DNA of 64,000 bases from Acidobacteriota bacterium (GCA_013289765.1 JABCZI010000002.1:186001-250000); one strand, 5' to 3'; shown: positions 36,659-45,953, numbered from the stretch's first letter. Numbers and translations are program-made. The notes: a model not told the origin generated them from the sequence alone.

Positions 36659-38422
36659 TTATTTCTTCTCGGCCATCTTGCGGGTGATCTCTTCCATTAG
36701 TTTGGGGCGAAGGCCGGCGAGGACGCTGTCGACGATGCTGGCGACATCGGTGGGATTGCCGTTTGGCGGCGCAGAGGGAACGTCTTGCAAGACACTTTCA
36801 GCGCCCGCCGCGACAGCTAGCGCGGCGTTGTCTGGGTTCACGGATTCATTTGTTACTGAGTCTTCGACCTGGGCCTCTGGATGTTCACTGCTGCGTGGCC
36901 CGGTGTCGCGGATTTGACGCCAGTTCGCCCACGCTGCGGCGGTAGTCTTCACGGTTTCGGAATCCGGTTTCGGCTCGGAGTCCGCAGGGTTTGAGGTGAC
37001 AGCGTCGGTCGGCGTGGTTGCGGTCTCGCCAACAGGAACGTCGGCTTCCGCGGCACTCGGCGTCGCGGGCAAAGAATCGACAACTGTTGTGTCTGGGCGG
37101 GAGGTCAATTCCGCGGAGGGCACGAGATTCCCGTCGAACGTTGCAGGATCAGGCGTTGGGGACGTCTCAATACTCGCCACTGCCGAAACAGGTCCAGAGT
37201 CGGGAACCGAAACGGGTTCTGAAATTGCGGCGACTGGTTCCTCCATCGAGGTTACGGTTGCTGGGGTTTCTACGATAGCTTGGGGTTGCGCAGAAGAGGG
37301 CTCGGCCACGGCAGTCTCGGCTTCAACTGTACCGGCACTGGTTGCGTGGTCCGCAGCAGCAAAGGCAGCGTACGCCTGGTGCATTTCGTGATCGAGCGAG
37401 AGCGATGTTTCGTTGCTTTCGAGAGCGACCGGTACAGCAGTCCACCGCGGAAGTCCCGCGCCTTCTGCCACTCCTGATTCTGGAGCGGCAGCCATGGTTA
37501 CTGGCGCGTTCTGCCTGTCATCTACTTTTTCGCCGCTTGATTTTTCGTGACCGCTGGGCTCGTCGCGGTTGCGAGCTTGATCTAATTCAGCGGCGGGCAG
37601 CTCACTCGAAGCAGCAACAACGTTGGGTTCGACGCTACTGGCTTCGGCATCGGCGTTGCCGCCGATTTCCTGGAATCTTTCCGATGAGGGCTCGACCGAA
37701 AACTCGCTGATTGTTGGAGAAGCCGCGCTTCCTGAATTACGGCGTTCGTTCCTGGTGGAGGCTTCCGCCATTTGCATTTGCGCGGCAGCGGCCGTGATGG
37801 CGGCAACTTCTGCCGGGGACACATCTTTGGGCACCCCGATCGGCGCAAAGGCAGCGACGTCGACATGCACTTTTGTTGGTCTCGGTTCTTCGGCAGCTTC
37901 CTCGGGTTGTGTTTTCGTCGAGGGAAAAACGATTCGATTCTTCCATCCGGTCTCGGTCCTCGAAGGCTCGTTCTTACCGTTGCGGTCGGTTTCATCGGCA
38001 GCGGCCACAGCGCGGGCGAAACGTCCGGGCTTGGAGGGTTCGGCGCGAGGCACTATCTTGTCTTCCAATTTGGCCAAAGCGCTCAGTAACTCGCTGGCTT
38101 CGAAGGGCTTGACGATGTAACCTTCAGCCCGCACACGTTGCGCCTCTTCCGGTTTGAAGGGCTCGAGCTTGCCTACCGTAAGCAGAACGGGAATGCGGGC
38201 GGTTTCCTGCGATTCCTTGAGCCGCTGGCAGACTTCCAGGCCGCTATAGCCGGGCATGTAGACATCGAGGATGACAAGGTCAGGTTTGAGTTCGGCGATT
38301 TTTTTCAGCGCGGCGGAGCCATTGTTGACGGCAATGACCTCATACCCCGCATCCGCGAGGATTTTGCGCCCCATGTTCTGGGCGGTCACGCTGTCATCGG
38401 CGAGCAGTATTTTCCGGGCCAA
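36659..38422 (-). CDS. Response regulator with long Ala/Glu/Pro-rich tail
   Basis: A 587-residue protein. Residues 1-120 form a receiver domain: MARKILLADDSVTAQNMGRK with acidic pair Asp9/Asp10, phosphoacceptor Asp53 in LVILDVYMPG, Thr82, and Lys105 in YIVKPFE. The following about 440 residues are low-complexity Ala, Glu, Pro, Ser and Thr with no fold, and the end is a short helix, VASIVDSVLAGLRPKLMEEI. No HTH or enzyme output is seen. The TTG start at 38422 is chosen because GAGGA lies 7 bases upstream and the domain begins there; an open frame continues to 38524. It may act as a scaffold; no histidine kinase is adjacent. Confidence 0.85.
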   Translation of the reverse strand: MARKILLADDSVTAQNMGRKILADAGYEVIAVNNGSAALKKIAELKPDLVILDVYMPGYSGLEVCQRLKESQETARIPVLLTVGKLEPFKPEEAQRVRAEGYIVKPFEASELLSALAKLEDKIVPRAEPSKPGRFARAVAAADETDRNGKNEPSRTETGWKNRIVFPSTKTQPEEAAEEPRPTKVHVDVAAFAPIGVPKDVSPAEVAAITAAAAQMQMAEASTRNERRNSGSAASPTISEFSVEPSSERFQEIGGNADAEASSVEPNVVAASSELPAAELDQARNRDEPSGHEKSSGEKVDDRQNAPVTMAAAPESGVAEGAGLPRWTAVPVALESNETSLSLDHEMHQAYAAFAAADHATSAGTVEAETAVAEPSSAQPQAIVETPATVTSMEEPVAAISEPVSVPDSGPVSAVASIETSPTPDPATFDGNLVPSAELTSRPDTTVVDSLPATPSAAEADVPVGETATTPTDAVTSNPADSEPKPDSETVKTTAAAWANWRQIRDTGPRSSEHPEAQVEDSVTNESVNPDNAALAVAAGAESVLQDVPSAPPNGNPTDVASIVDSVLAGLRPKLMEEITRKMAEKK

Positions 38423-38584
38423 AAGAAATTCCTCGAGTGCGAGGGGGATATCGCGAAGGTAACCTGCCCTTCGACGTAAGTCAATGAACCAGACGGGAGG
38501 TAACACGTTACCAGCGGTCAGCACCTACCGGGCGAAGCGGGCGCCGGGGGTGAGTTGCGAGATGCCGTCAGGCGGAAATCAAGC

Positions 38585-40093
38585 CTAAAACGCGATGATT
38601 TTCTTTAACCCGGTCTTTTTCTTTTTCTTGCTGCTCGAAATATCCTTATCCGTCGCCAAGCTCGAGCTTGAAGCGGCGGTGCTGTTGGCGTCCGATGGTG
38701 CTTGGCCCTGCTGAATCTCATTGACCTGCACGGGAGGCGGAACGGCTGCTGTAGATGCACTTTGAGCATCGACCGCGGGCTTCAGTTCGTTCGGGTCGGG
38801 AGGTCCACTGGGCTTCAACTCGTTGGGGTCGGGCGCAGTGGGCTTGAGCTCGTTGGGGTCCACTGCCGAGGAAGTCGCGGGCCGGGCAAAGGGATCGGCA
38901 CTGACGGCAGGCGAAGCGGCGTCGGAACGAGGAGCGGGATCGTTCGGGCCGGGAGCCCCACTTTTTACTGTTTCCAGGCTGACGCCAGTCCCCCCTGCGG
39001 ACGAGCCCAAGGCTCTACGCATTGTTTCTCCCGCCAATTGGTTGGCGGAGACTGGTGTGGGATCGACCAGCGTTGGCTCTCCGACTTTGGCAGCCTGAGC
39101 CGTATCCGGTCCCTTTTTCACCACGCTCATTAAACGGTCAAGAGTGTTCGCTTCCCGGCGGCTATCTTCCTCGGCGCGGTTTTGAGCGACGGCAGCTCTA
39201 GTTGGCCGCGGGATCGGCTGATGAAGAGCGGCCAGACGCTTCTTGGCGTCATCGCCGCGATCCATAAGAGGGTAACGGGTAATGATCTGGGAATAGGCGG
39301 CGGTCGCCTGCTTGGTTAGTTCGTCGATTACTTTGGCTTTGGTGTTTTCGCCGCCCACGCAGCCTGGCGGAGTATTGAATGATTTGCAAACCGGCCGCGC
39401 CCGGAGTTGCGCGATCTGGCCCTCGTAATCCTGTCCCAGAACAAAGAGCGCTTCATCGGCGCGGCTGTAGAGCGGGTACTTGTCCACCAGGGTCTGCAGA
39501 CGCGCGATCGATGCAGGATAAGATTGCCGCAGGAAATAGAATTTTCCGATATTGAACTCGCGGTCGGCCAAAACTTCCTGCACTTCGAGCAGCCGCCGCT
39601 TCCCTTCCTTCACCAGTTTGGGATTGTCCGGATATTGCATGATCAGATTGCGGTATTCGTCTTCGGCACGCTTGGCGTGGGTGTAATCGCGATCCGACTT
39701 CTCCATCTGCTGGTATTGGATATTGGCGATCTTTAACTGGGCTTCGGCCGCTTCCGGCATGTTGGGGAAGAAAGTTTCGAAGTCGTGATATTCCTGTTCG
39801 GCTTGAGCCAGGGATGCGGTGCCGCCCTCGGCGTACCAGGAATCGCCGACCGCCAGCTTGGCGCGGGCAATGAATTCGGAGTCCGGATAGGTATTGATAA
39901 GGGTCTGCAACGTCATGCGGGCCACGTCGAAGCGGTTATGCTTCATTGCATCCATGGCCTTATCGAAGAGGACTTTATCGGGCTGCTTGGAACCGACGTT
40001 GGCCAGCGGATTGACGGACTTTTTGTTGGTGCAAGCGGCACCGATGATCAGCAGCGTGCCGAGCAACGCGATCAGGGAACTTCGACGTAACAT
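38585..40093 (-). CDS. bamD: Outer-membrane assembly lipoprotein BamD-like, with extended C-terminus
   Basis: A 502-residue lipoprotein with signal LLGTLLIIGAAC (Cys21). Residues about 35-270 are TPR-like BamD repeats: KVLFDKAMDAMKHNRFDVAR, TLINTYPDSEFIARAKLAVG, AEDEYRNLIMQYPDNPKLVK and FYFLRQSYPASIARLQTLVD, in which family BamD helps insert beta-barrel proteins. It is about twice the normal length. The extra C-terminal 200 residues are disordered and contain three tandem DPNELKP motifs and a lysine-rich end (SSSKKKKKTGLKK). The start ATG 40093 is placed just before the signal. It lies next to the response regulator gene, but co-transcription is not shown. Confidence 0.85.
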   Translation of the reverse strand: MLRRSSLIALLGTLLIIGAACTNKKSVNPLANVGSKQPDKVLFDKAMDAMKHNRFDVARMTLQTLINTYPDSEFIARAKLAVGDSWYAEGGTASLAQAEQEYHDFETFFPNMPEAAEAQLKIANIQYQQMEKSDRDYTHAKRAEDEYRNLIMQYPDNPKLVKEGKRRLLEVQEVLADREFNIGKFYFLRQSYPASIARLQTLVDKYPLYSRADEALFVLGQDYEGQIAQLRARPVCKSFNTPPGCVGGENTKAKVIDELTKQATAAYSQIITRYPLMDRGDDAKKRLAALHQPIPRPTRAAVAQNRAEEDSRREANTLDRLMSVVKKGPDTAQAAKVGEPTLVDPTPVSANQLAGETMRRALGSSAGGTGVSLETVKSGAPGPNDPAPRSDAASPAVSADPFARPATSSAVDPNELKPTAPDPNELKPSGPPDPNELKPAVDAQSASTAAVPPPVQVNEIQQGQAPSDANSTAASSSSLATDKDISSSKKKKKTGLKKIIAF

Positions 40094-40149
40094 AAGACCT
40101 CGAAATAAAATTGCAGCTTGGAGAACCGGGGGTGGCACAAAAACGTGCC

Positions 40150-40229
40150 GTCCCTACGGGACTCGCTCTGAATCCCTGCTCCGACCCGGCACTGCCGTGC
40201 CGGGCTTTTACATGCCGCCCCTTCGGGGC
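40150..40229. repeat. REP-like composite palindrome, family A
   Basis: GTCCCTACGGGAC (40150-40162), CCCGGCACTGCCGTGCCGGG (40185-40204) and GCCCCTTCGGGGC (40217-40229), preceded by GTGCC. It is nearly identical to 20757-20837. It lies between the bamD start and the rpe stop. Confidence 0.92.
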
Positions 40230-40291
40230 TGTAATCCTAAGCTTGCACGGACTTTCTCATCGGAAACTGATACTCGATCAAAATGCTAGAC

Positions 40292-40966
40292 CTAGACCTT
40301 CAACATAGCGGCCTCGGTCGCCGCCTTTAGCAATCCTTCTGCATTCTTTGTTGGATCGCCATGGCCGAACACGGCGTTGCCCGCCACCAGAATTTCTCCA
40401 CCCGCCCGTACCACCTCGCCTACGGTATCGAGCGCTATGCCGCCATCTACTTCGATGCGGTAATGCAGGCCGCGTTGACTGCGAATCTCAGCTAAGCGGC
40501 GCACTTTGTGCAGAGTGCCGGGAATAAATTTCTGGCCGCCGAAGCCCGGATTCACCGACATCACCAGCACATAATCCACCAGATCGAGCACTTCGGCCAG
40601 CATCTCGACCGGCGTTGCCGGATTAATTACCGCTCCCGCCAGGCAATTGCTGCTCTTGATCAAATGAAGCGTGCGATTCAAATGCCGGCAAGCTTCCTGA
40701 TGGACCGAGATCCAATCCGCGCCGGCTTCGGCAAATGCCGGAATGAATTCGTCTGGATTCTCGATCATGAGATGGCAGTCCAGCGGCAACTTCGTGACTT
40801 TACGCAGCGCCTTCACCACCGGAGGTCCAATAGTGAGATTCGGAACGAAGTGCCCGTCCATAATATCGACGTGGACGACACTCCCTCCACCCTCGCTCGC
40901 GGCGCGTACCTGCTCACCGAGACGGGCAAAATCAGCCGAAAGAATCGAAGGCGCCAGCTCGATCAA
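40292..40966 (-). CDS. rpe: Ribulose-phosphate 3-epimerase
   Basis: A 224-residue TIM-barrel enzyme interconverting ribulose-5-phosphate and xylulose-5-phosphate in the pentose-phosphate pathway. Metal and catalytic motifs are intact: MIELAPSILSADFARLGEQV, VVHVDIMDGHFVPNLTIGP, LDCHLMIENPDEFI, MSVNPGFGGQKFIP and EVDGGI. The start is a TTG at 40966. The gene lies between bamD and a divergent EamA transporter. The interval 40967-41177 holds no other gene. Confidence 0.96.
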   Translation of the reverse strand: MIELAPSILSADFARLGEQVRAASEGGGSVVHVDIMDGHFVPNLTIGPPVVKALRKVTKLPLDCHLMIENPDEFIPAFAEAGADWISVHQEACRHLNRTLHLIKSSNCLAGAVINPATPVEMLAEVLDLVDYVLVMSVNPGFGGQKFIPGTLHKVRRLAEIRSQRGLHYRIEVDGGIALDTVGEVVRAGGEILVAGNAVFGHGDPTKNAEGLLKAATEAAMLKV

Positions 40967-41177
40967 CGTTGTCTCGCAGAAACTGGTCTCTTGAACCTGA
41001 AATCTCTTAAGGAAGCGGCTCTGGAAATTCTAACACGCAGACGCCGTCACGCCGCGATAAGAGCTGCAATTCCCCGTTGACTTCAGAAGGGGTTATGAGG
41101 ATATTTTTTCTTATCTAAACCGCGAAAACCCTTCCCGCGATCAAGGCAAAAGCTGACGCGTGTTACCCTCGTCGAGC

Positions 41178-42023
41178 ATGTACGCCTCCCCCCAATTTGT
41201 TTGCGCCGCTTACGGCCTGGCCGCTGTTGTGGCTTGGGGAACCAGCGATTTTCTCGGCGGCTATGCCACGCGGCGCGCCAACGCTTTTGTATTCACCGCC
41301 GTCGTGAACCTGGGCGGATTGTTAATGGTAGGGACTTTGGCGACAGCCAGCCATGCGCCATTCCTCTCGTGGCGCGGGGCTGCCTGGGTGCTGGCGGGAG
41401 GAGCTTCTGGCGGCTCGGCGCTGGCCATTTTTTATCGCGCGCTCTCGTCCGGAAGGATGGGATTGACGGCCCCAGTGAGTGCCGTGCTGGGAGCGGCGAT
41501 TCCCGTTCTGTTTGCCATGTTTACCGAAGGCTTGCCCGGCCGAATTCCGATTCTGGGCTTCGCCTTTGCCACCGCTGGACTTTGGCTGATCACGCGCACC
41601 GAGGATGGCGGCCGGCCGGAAGGGGTTGGGTTCGCCGTTCTCGCAGGGTTCGGGTTCGCGGGTTTTTATCTTTGCTTACATCAGGCGGGCGAGGGTTCGG
41701 TTTTTTGGATTGCAACGCTTTCCAGGACTGGCGGCCTGGTCGTCACCGGCTTGATTGTTCTGGCGCAGAGGAATTTTCGCGACATTACTCCGGCCGGGCT
41801 CCGATGGGGTGTGCTGACGGGGTGCATCGATTCGCTCGGCACTATCCTTTTTGTGCGAGCCAGCCAGACCGGAAGACTCGACGAAGCGGTTGTGATCTCT
41901 TCGCTTTATCCGGCTATGACGGTGTTGCTGGCGCGCCTGGTGTTGAAGGAGCACTTTACCCGCTGGAGATTTGTGGGACTGCTGGCCGCGCTGGCCGCAG
42001 TGCCGATGATTGCAGCGCAATAA
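41178..42023 (+). CDS. EamA/DMT-superfamily transporter
   Basis: A 281-residue inner-membrane protein with about ten hydrophobic helices in two EamA halves. The first half carries [20 protein letters not shown], the second [39 protein letters not shown] and [20 protein letters not shown], the typical closing helices. Substrates of the drug/metabolite superfamily vary; none is indicated here. The ATG at 41178 is used; a GTG six codons earlier is possible. Neither has a strong ribosome site. The ABC ATPase gene follows 40 bases on. Confidence 0.85.
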   Translation: MYASPQFVCAAYGLAAVVAWGTSDFLGGYATRRANAFVFTAVVNLGGLLMVGTLATASHAPFLSWRGAAWVLAGGASGGSALAIFYRALSSGRMGLTAPVSAVLGAAIPVLFAMFTEGLPGRIPILGFAFATAGLWLITRTEDGGRPEGVGFAVLAGFGFAGFYLCLHQAGEGSVFWIATLSRTGGLVVTGLIVLAQRNFRDITPAGLRWGVLTGCIDSLGTILFVRASQTGRLDEAVVISSLYPAMTVLLARLVLKEHFTRWRFVGLLAALAAVPMIAAQ

Positions 42024-42063
42024 AACCGCTTCATTCCATATTATTGAATTCGGAATAAGAACC

Positions 42064-42879
42064 ATGGCTCTGGTTGAAGTTCGCAATCTGACGAAGATAT
42101 ATCCGCAGAATCAATCTGCGTTCGGTGGGAAATCCAGAGGCAGCAATGAGATTCGCGCAGTGGATGATGTCTTGCTCGACATTCATGCCGGCGAGACGTT
42201 GGGTTTGGTGGGTGAATCGGGATCGGGAAAGAGCACGCTGGGACGGCTGATTTTGCGGCTCATCGAACCTACGTCCGGCAGCGTGAGCTTCGAAGGGCGC
42301 GACTTACTTGCCGCCAGTGACAGCGAGATGCGGCGCATGCGCCGTGACATGCAGATTATTTTTCAGGATCCGTTTGCGTCGCTCGATCCCCGCTACCGGG
42401 TTGAAGATATTATCGCTGAGCCGCTCATCATTCACAGAAAGCTCATCCAAGATACGCGGACTGGGAAAGATGGGATTCGTGCGCGTGTGGTGGAATTGCT
42501 CCGCGCGGTGGGCTTGGACGACTCCATCTTGAAACGGTTTCCGCACGAATTCAGCGGAGGACAGCGGCAGCGGATTGGGATCGCGCGCGCGCTGGCGCTC
42601 CGTCCGAAATTTATCGTGGCCGACGAACCTGTTTCAGCGCTCGACGTAAGCGTGGGCGCGCAGATCGTGAACCTGCTGGCGCAACTGCAGCGCGAGTTCG
42701 GGCTGACTTATCTTTTCATCTCGCATTCCATGCCGGTGGTGCGCTATCTCTCCACGCGCATCGCCGTGATGTATCGCGGGAAGATTGTGGAGGTCGGCGC
42801 CGCCGAGCAGATTACCGGGCTCCCCCAGCATCCCTACACTCGCAGCTTGCTTGAGGCTACACCGGAAATACGGCCATAA
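42064..42879 (+). CDS. Oligopeptide-type ABC transporter ATP-binding protein (DppF/OppF-like), orphan
   Basis: A 271-residue ATPase. Walker A is [18 protein letters not shown], the Q-loop region is [17 protein letters not shown], the signature is [15 protein letters not shown], Walker B is [14 protein letters not shown] and the switch histidine is in [13 protein letters not shown]. The C-terminal [18 protein letters not shown] is the OppF/DppF extension that contacts the permease. No permease, binding protein or OppD partner lies nearby, so it must work with genes elsewhere or is a remnant. The true ATG is 42064; sequence before it is not coding. It is followed at 53 bases by the CPBP gene. 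Confidence 0.92.
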   Translation: MALVEVRNLTKIYPQNQSAFGGKSRGSNEIRAVDDVLLDIHAGETLGLVGESGSGKSTLGRLILRLIEPTSGSVSFEGRDLLAASDSEMRRMRRDMQIIFQDPFASLDPRYRVEDIIAEPLIIHRKLIQDTRTGKDGIRARVVELLRAVGLDDSILKRFPHEFSGGQRQRIGIARALALRPKFIVADEPVSALDVSVGAQIVNLLAQLQREFGLTYLFISHSMPVVRYLSTRIAVMYRGKIVEVGAAEQITGLPQHPYTRSLLEATPEIRP

Positions 42880-42931
42880 GAGATTTAGGTGCGGACAGGC
42901 TGGTCCAGAAAGTCCTGTGCCATACTGCCTC

Positions 42932-43588
42932 ATGTCACGCGCACCTCTGTCAGGGGCCCAGCCCAGCCGGACTCGCGATCTGATCGAGTTGATTCTCGGC
43001 TACGGGATGGTCGTCGGCGTAATCTGGATGCCGGAGCAGCTGCAACGAATTTTTTCTCCAGTGGCGCTCCTGCTCACATTGCTGGTGGTACTGTCGCAGC
43101 GAGAGAGCCGGGATGAACTGGGCGTCGGAACTCGCGGCCTGATTGGCTCCCTTTGGATTTTGCCGGCCGCTGTCGCTCTATGTGCCTTGAGCATATTCGT
43201 CGCCGCGCGGCTGGGTGTGCTGCATCCGTTGTACAAAGCCGATTTCGCGCATATCTCCGGATACGTGCTGTGGACCATCTACCAGCAGTTCCTTCTTCAG
43301 GACTATTTCATGGCGCGGCTGCTGCGATTGTTCTCGAGTGAAGCGGCGGCAGTAGTTTTGGCTGGCGTGCTATTTGCTGTGGCGCATCTACCGAATCTCA
43401 CACTGACCGCAGCCACGCTGGTGTGGGGCATAGTTTCGTGCGCGCTGTTTCGGCGCTATCGCAACCTCTGGGCGCTGGGGTTGGCTCAGGGACTGCTTGG
43501 GTTTTGCTTCGCTATCTGCGTGCCGGATGCGCTACATCACCATCTGCGGGTGGGGCTGGGATATTTGCGGTATCGCGGGGGCAGGTAG
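42932..43588 (+). CDS. CPBP-family membrane protein with substituted catalytic motif
   Basis: A 218-residue protein with about six membrane helices. The CPBP (CAAX protease/bacteriocin-processing) family normally has an EExxxR motif and a following FxxxH. Here the first reads QQFLLQ (Gln118, Gln119, Gln123), so both glutamates and the arginine are changed, while FAVAH (His152) is kept. It is thus probably not an active protease, or uses different chemistry. The ATG at 42932 is the first codon of a coherent membrane protein. It lies just after the orphan OppF-like gene. A second, intact CPBP gene is at 44906-45784. Confidence 0.75.
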   Translation: MSRAPLSGAQPSRTRDLIELILGYGMVVGVIWMPEQLQRIFSPVALLLTLLVVLSQRESRDELGVGTRGLIGSLWILPAAVALCALSIFVAARLGVLHPLYKADFAHISGYVLWTIYQQFLLQDYFMARLLRLFSSEAAAVVLAGVLFAVAHLPNLTLTAATLVWGIVSCALFRRYRNLWALGLAQGLLGFCFAICVPDALHHHLRVGLGYLRYRGGR

Positions 43589-43869
43589 TTCCCCGTAAGC
43601 GCTCGGCAATTATTGATGGCGGTACAAGGATATTATCAGCGCTGAACCGGCCTCGTTATCGCGCGGGCCAGTAACATGTCTCGGGTAACTTTGCCCGCAT
43701 CCTCACAAAACTTTACTTGCGAAAGTGAACAGAAATACAACATGCCGGCAGATCTCGGGTTCGATTCGTCAGAGCATCTCGCACGAAGAGGCTTCGACTC
43801 GCATCGCCCTCAAGACCCGAGATCGACTTCAACATCGCGATGCTGCAGAGAGCTTCACGGAGGCGAGCT
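43589..43869. other. Leader region with a 10-bp inverted repeat
   Basis: No gene. GATCTCGGGT (43751-43760) and ACCCGAGATC (43815-43824) are perfect complements, 54 bases apart, and could fold into a stem upstream of the glycine-rich lipoprotein. GGTTCGATTC within it mimics a tRNA T-loop but no tRNA fold was found. Confidence 0.45.
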
Positions 43870-44868
43870 ATGAGCACATTCCGATTGAGAGCTTTCTTAC
43901 TAATCTTAAACATGGCGAGCCTGCTGGCCCTAAGCGGATGTACGTCAATGAAAGTGAAGATGGGATGGAAAGTTTATCTGGACAAGACTCCGATCACATC
44001 GCTCGCCGTCACTCTGCCGCAAGGTCCGGCCATTGCTCCGGGAGAGAAGTCGCCGCTGGTTGTGGTCTTCACCCAGCCCGATGGCAAAGTTTTGCAAACC
44101 GAGGGCAAGGGTGGGGGAAAGGTGATGTGGAAGGATCTGACGGTTGCGGCAAGCGTGGTAGCCGTCAACCAAAAAGGCATTGTGTCTCTACCCAAGGATC
44201 CCAGAGTCAGTGACGGGAAAGTTGGGCACGTCGCGATTACTGTGCCAAGCCATCCGGAGTTGCACGCTGATCTCGATATTCCTCTGCGGTACGACTTGAA
44301 ATACGTCGCGAATTTCTCTGGCAGCAATGGAAGTGACGGGATGAATGGCAGCGATGGTACCGACGGAACGAGCGGCAGCACGGGATCGCTTGATCCGAAT
44401 AATCCATCCGCGGGCGGTAACGGTACCGATGGAGGCGATGGCGGGAATGGCCAGGATGGAGGCGATGGACGAGACGCGCCGCCGGTGCAGATACGCATAG
44501 CGTTGAAGTCGGAGAGTCACCCGCTGCTGCAGGTGAGTGTCTCTGCCGCTGGCCATCAGAAATTTTATCTGGTGGATACCCATGGCGGCTCACTGACGGT
44601 AAACGCGGACGGAGGAGCGGCAGGACAAGGCGGCAGGGGCGGACGCGGAGGCCGGGGCGGCTCGGGCGGCAGTGGAACGCCCAATGGAAACAGCGGGAGA
44701 GACGGCTCCAGCGGACGCAACGGCTTCGATGGACACGCCGGGAAGGGCGGAACAATCACCGTGACGTACGATCCGCAAGTGAAGGCATATTTGACTCTGA
44801 TTCATCTTTCGGACTCGGGCGGGCCACGACCCGTGTTTAACGAAGAGGCAGTCGCTCCGTTGTGGTGA
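43870..44868 (+). CDS. Glycine-rich lipoprotein with collagen-like low-complexity segments
   Basis: A 332-residue protein. MSTFRLRAFLLILNMASLLA followed by LSGC gives a lipoprotein signal (Cys24). A beta-rich domain follows (about 30-155, VYLDKTPITSLAVTLPQ, RVSDGKVGHVAITVPSHPE). A Gly/Ser/Asp/Asn repeat segment (GSNGSDGMNGSDGTDGTSG, about 160-205) and a second (AGQGGRGGRGGRGGSGGSG, about 260-300) bracket a short beta-domain (IRIALKSESHPLLQVSV). GGAGG lies 6 bases before the ATG at 43870. Surface exposure is likely and the function unknown. The repeats resemble collagen-like GXX sequences but lack proline. Confidence 0.75.
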   Translation: MSTFRLRAFLLILNMASLLALSGCTSMKVKMGWKVYLDKTPITSLAVTLPQGPAIAPGEKSPLVVVFTQPDGKVLQTEGKGGGKVMWKDLTVAASVVAVNQKGIVSLPKDPRVSDGKVGHVAITVPSHPELHADLDIPLRYDLKYVANFSGSNGSDGMNGSDGTDGTSGSTGSLDPNNPSAGGNGTDGGDGGNGQDGGDGRDAPPVQIRIALKSESHPLLQVSVSAAGHQKFYLVDTHGGSLTVNADGGAAGQGGRGGRGGRGGSGGSGTPNGNSGRDGSSGRNGFDGHAGKGGTITVTYDPQVKAYLTLIHLSDSGGPRPVFNEEAVAPLW

Positions 44869-44905
44869 TATGGCTGTGGTGAGTATGGCGTGATGGTACC
44901 TGTTT

Positions 44906-45784
44906 CTAAAACCACAGCCCCCAGATCCAGTCGACGCTGGCATGCGTGATCGCCGAAGCCGGCACGCGCCTGTGCTCGCGCCACGCGCGTCCGTAGAACA
45001 TCCCTGCGATTGTCGCCAGAAGGACGTAGCGCCAGTTGAAGTGCGCGGAGCGTTTATTGAAATGCGAGAGGCCGAATAGAGCCGAAGCAATTATCAGAGC
45101 TGCGCGGCGTCCGATGCGGCGCTCTAAAAGGTTTTGCATCCAGGCGCGGAAGAAGAGTTCTTCCGGCACGGCGGTGAAGAAGAATATTGCTATCCAGCGT
45201 AGGAACGCGGCGGCGATTCCCGGCACATTTCGGTGGGGATGGATGAAGCCCAGCGCCAGTCCCAACCCAAGAACGATCGGCGCGAAGAAGAACAATTCCC
45301 GCAGGCCGGTTCTCAAGTCGCTCCATTTCAAATGGAAATCGAAGCCAGTTCCTCGCAGTTGCCGGATCGCCAGAAACCCATAGAGGCCAACATCTACCAG
45401 GAACAATTCATTCAAGGCTCGCAGGCCGGGGGGCCATGCGCTGTCGAACCAGCGCAGATCAACGGCCAGCCCGAGTACCAGAAGAATGAATGCATCGCGC
45501 CAGTTTCCGCGCTGCTCGGAATCCGCAGCGGCGGCATGCATCAGCAACCACGCGGTCGCCACCGGCAGCATGAGGTAAAGTGAAAACCATTGCCACTGAA
45601 AAATTCCATGCGCGCGCGAAACCATCGCGTAGGGAATGACGAAGACCGCTGGCAGGGCAAGTCTTACAGCGACCGGCCAGCGCAGGATGGTGCGCGCGGC
45701 GCGCTCCGCGGCAAATCCAAACACTGCCGCCGGAACCAGTTCCAACATCAACGCCGCAATCGCCACGGGCGTCACGTTCTGCAT
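44906..45784 (-). CDS. CPBP-family intramembrane metalloprotease
   Basis: A 292-residue protein with about eight membrane helices. The active-site motif is intact: FTAVPEELFFRAWMQNLLER (Glu208, Glu209, Arg213) and FGLSHFNK with the second metal-ligand histidine near residue 240. A further THASVDWIWGL histidine lies near the C-terminus. Family members process prenylated proteins, bacteriocins or unknown membrane substrates. The ATG at 45784 is the only reasonable start. It is convergent with the glycine-rich lipoprotein gene (37 bases between stops). The intact motif contrasts with the CPBP protein at 42932. Confidence 0.88.
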   Translation of the reverse strand: MQNVTPVAIAALMLELVPAAVFGFAAERAARTILRWPVAVRLALPAVFVIPYAMVSRAHGIFQWQWFSLYLMLPVATAWLLMHAAAADSEQRGNWRDAFILLVLGLAVDLRWFDSAWPPGLRALNELFLVDVGLYGFLAIRQLRGTGFDFHLKWSDLRTGLRELFFFAPIVLGLGLALGFIHPHRNVPGIAAAFLRWIAIFFFTAVPEELFFRAWMQNLLERRIGRRAALIIASALFGLSHFNKRSAHFNWRYVLLATIAGMFYGRAWREHRRVPASAITHASVDWIWGLWF

Positions 45785-45894
45785 GACGTCATCTTAAACC
45801 GGCACGGCACGCAGCTTTTCCCGCTCAAGATCACGGAGTACCGTCGTCCCGATACCTATCCTGCGACATTAGTCCCCCGCGGGAAAGGGAGCTC

Positions 45895-45923
45895 TTGCCG
45901 CGGGGCAATTTGCCATCTAGAAT
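45895..45923 (+). promoter_or_regulatory. Predicted sigma70-type promoter of the YIP1 gene
   Basis: TTGCCG (45895-45900), a 17-base spacer and TAGAAT (45918-45923), 31 bases before the ATG at 45954, with AAGGAGG in the leader. Confidence 0.5.
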
Positions 45924-45953
45924 GCCAGCGACGCGTTCACAAGGAGGCATCCA

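Noticed and set aside
43741-43775. Possible tRNA from GGGTTCGATTC
   Set aside because: The T-loop-like word lacks a paired T stem, and no acceptor or anticodon stem can be built around it.
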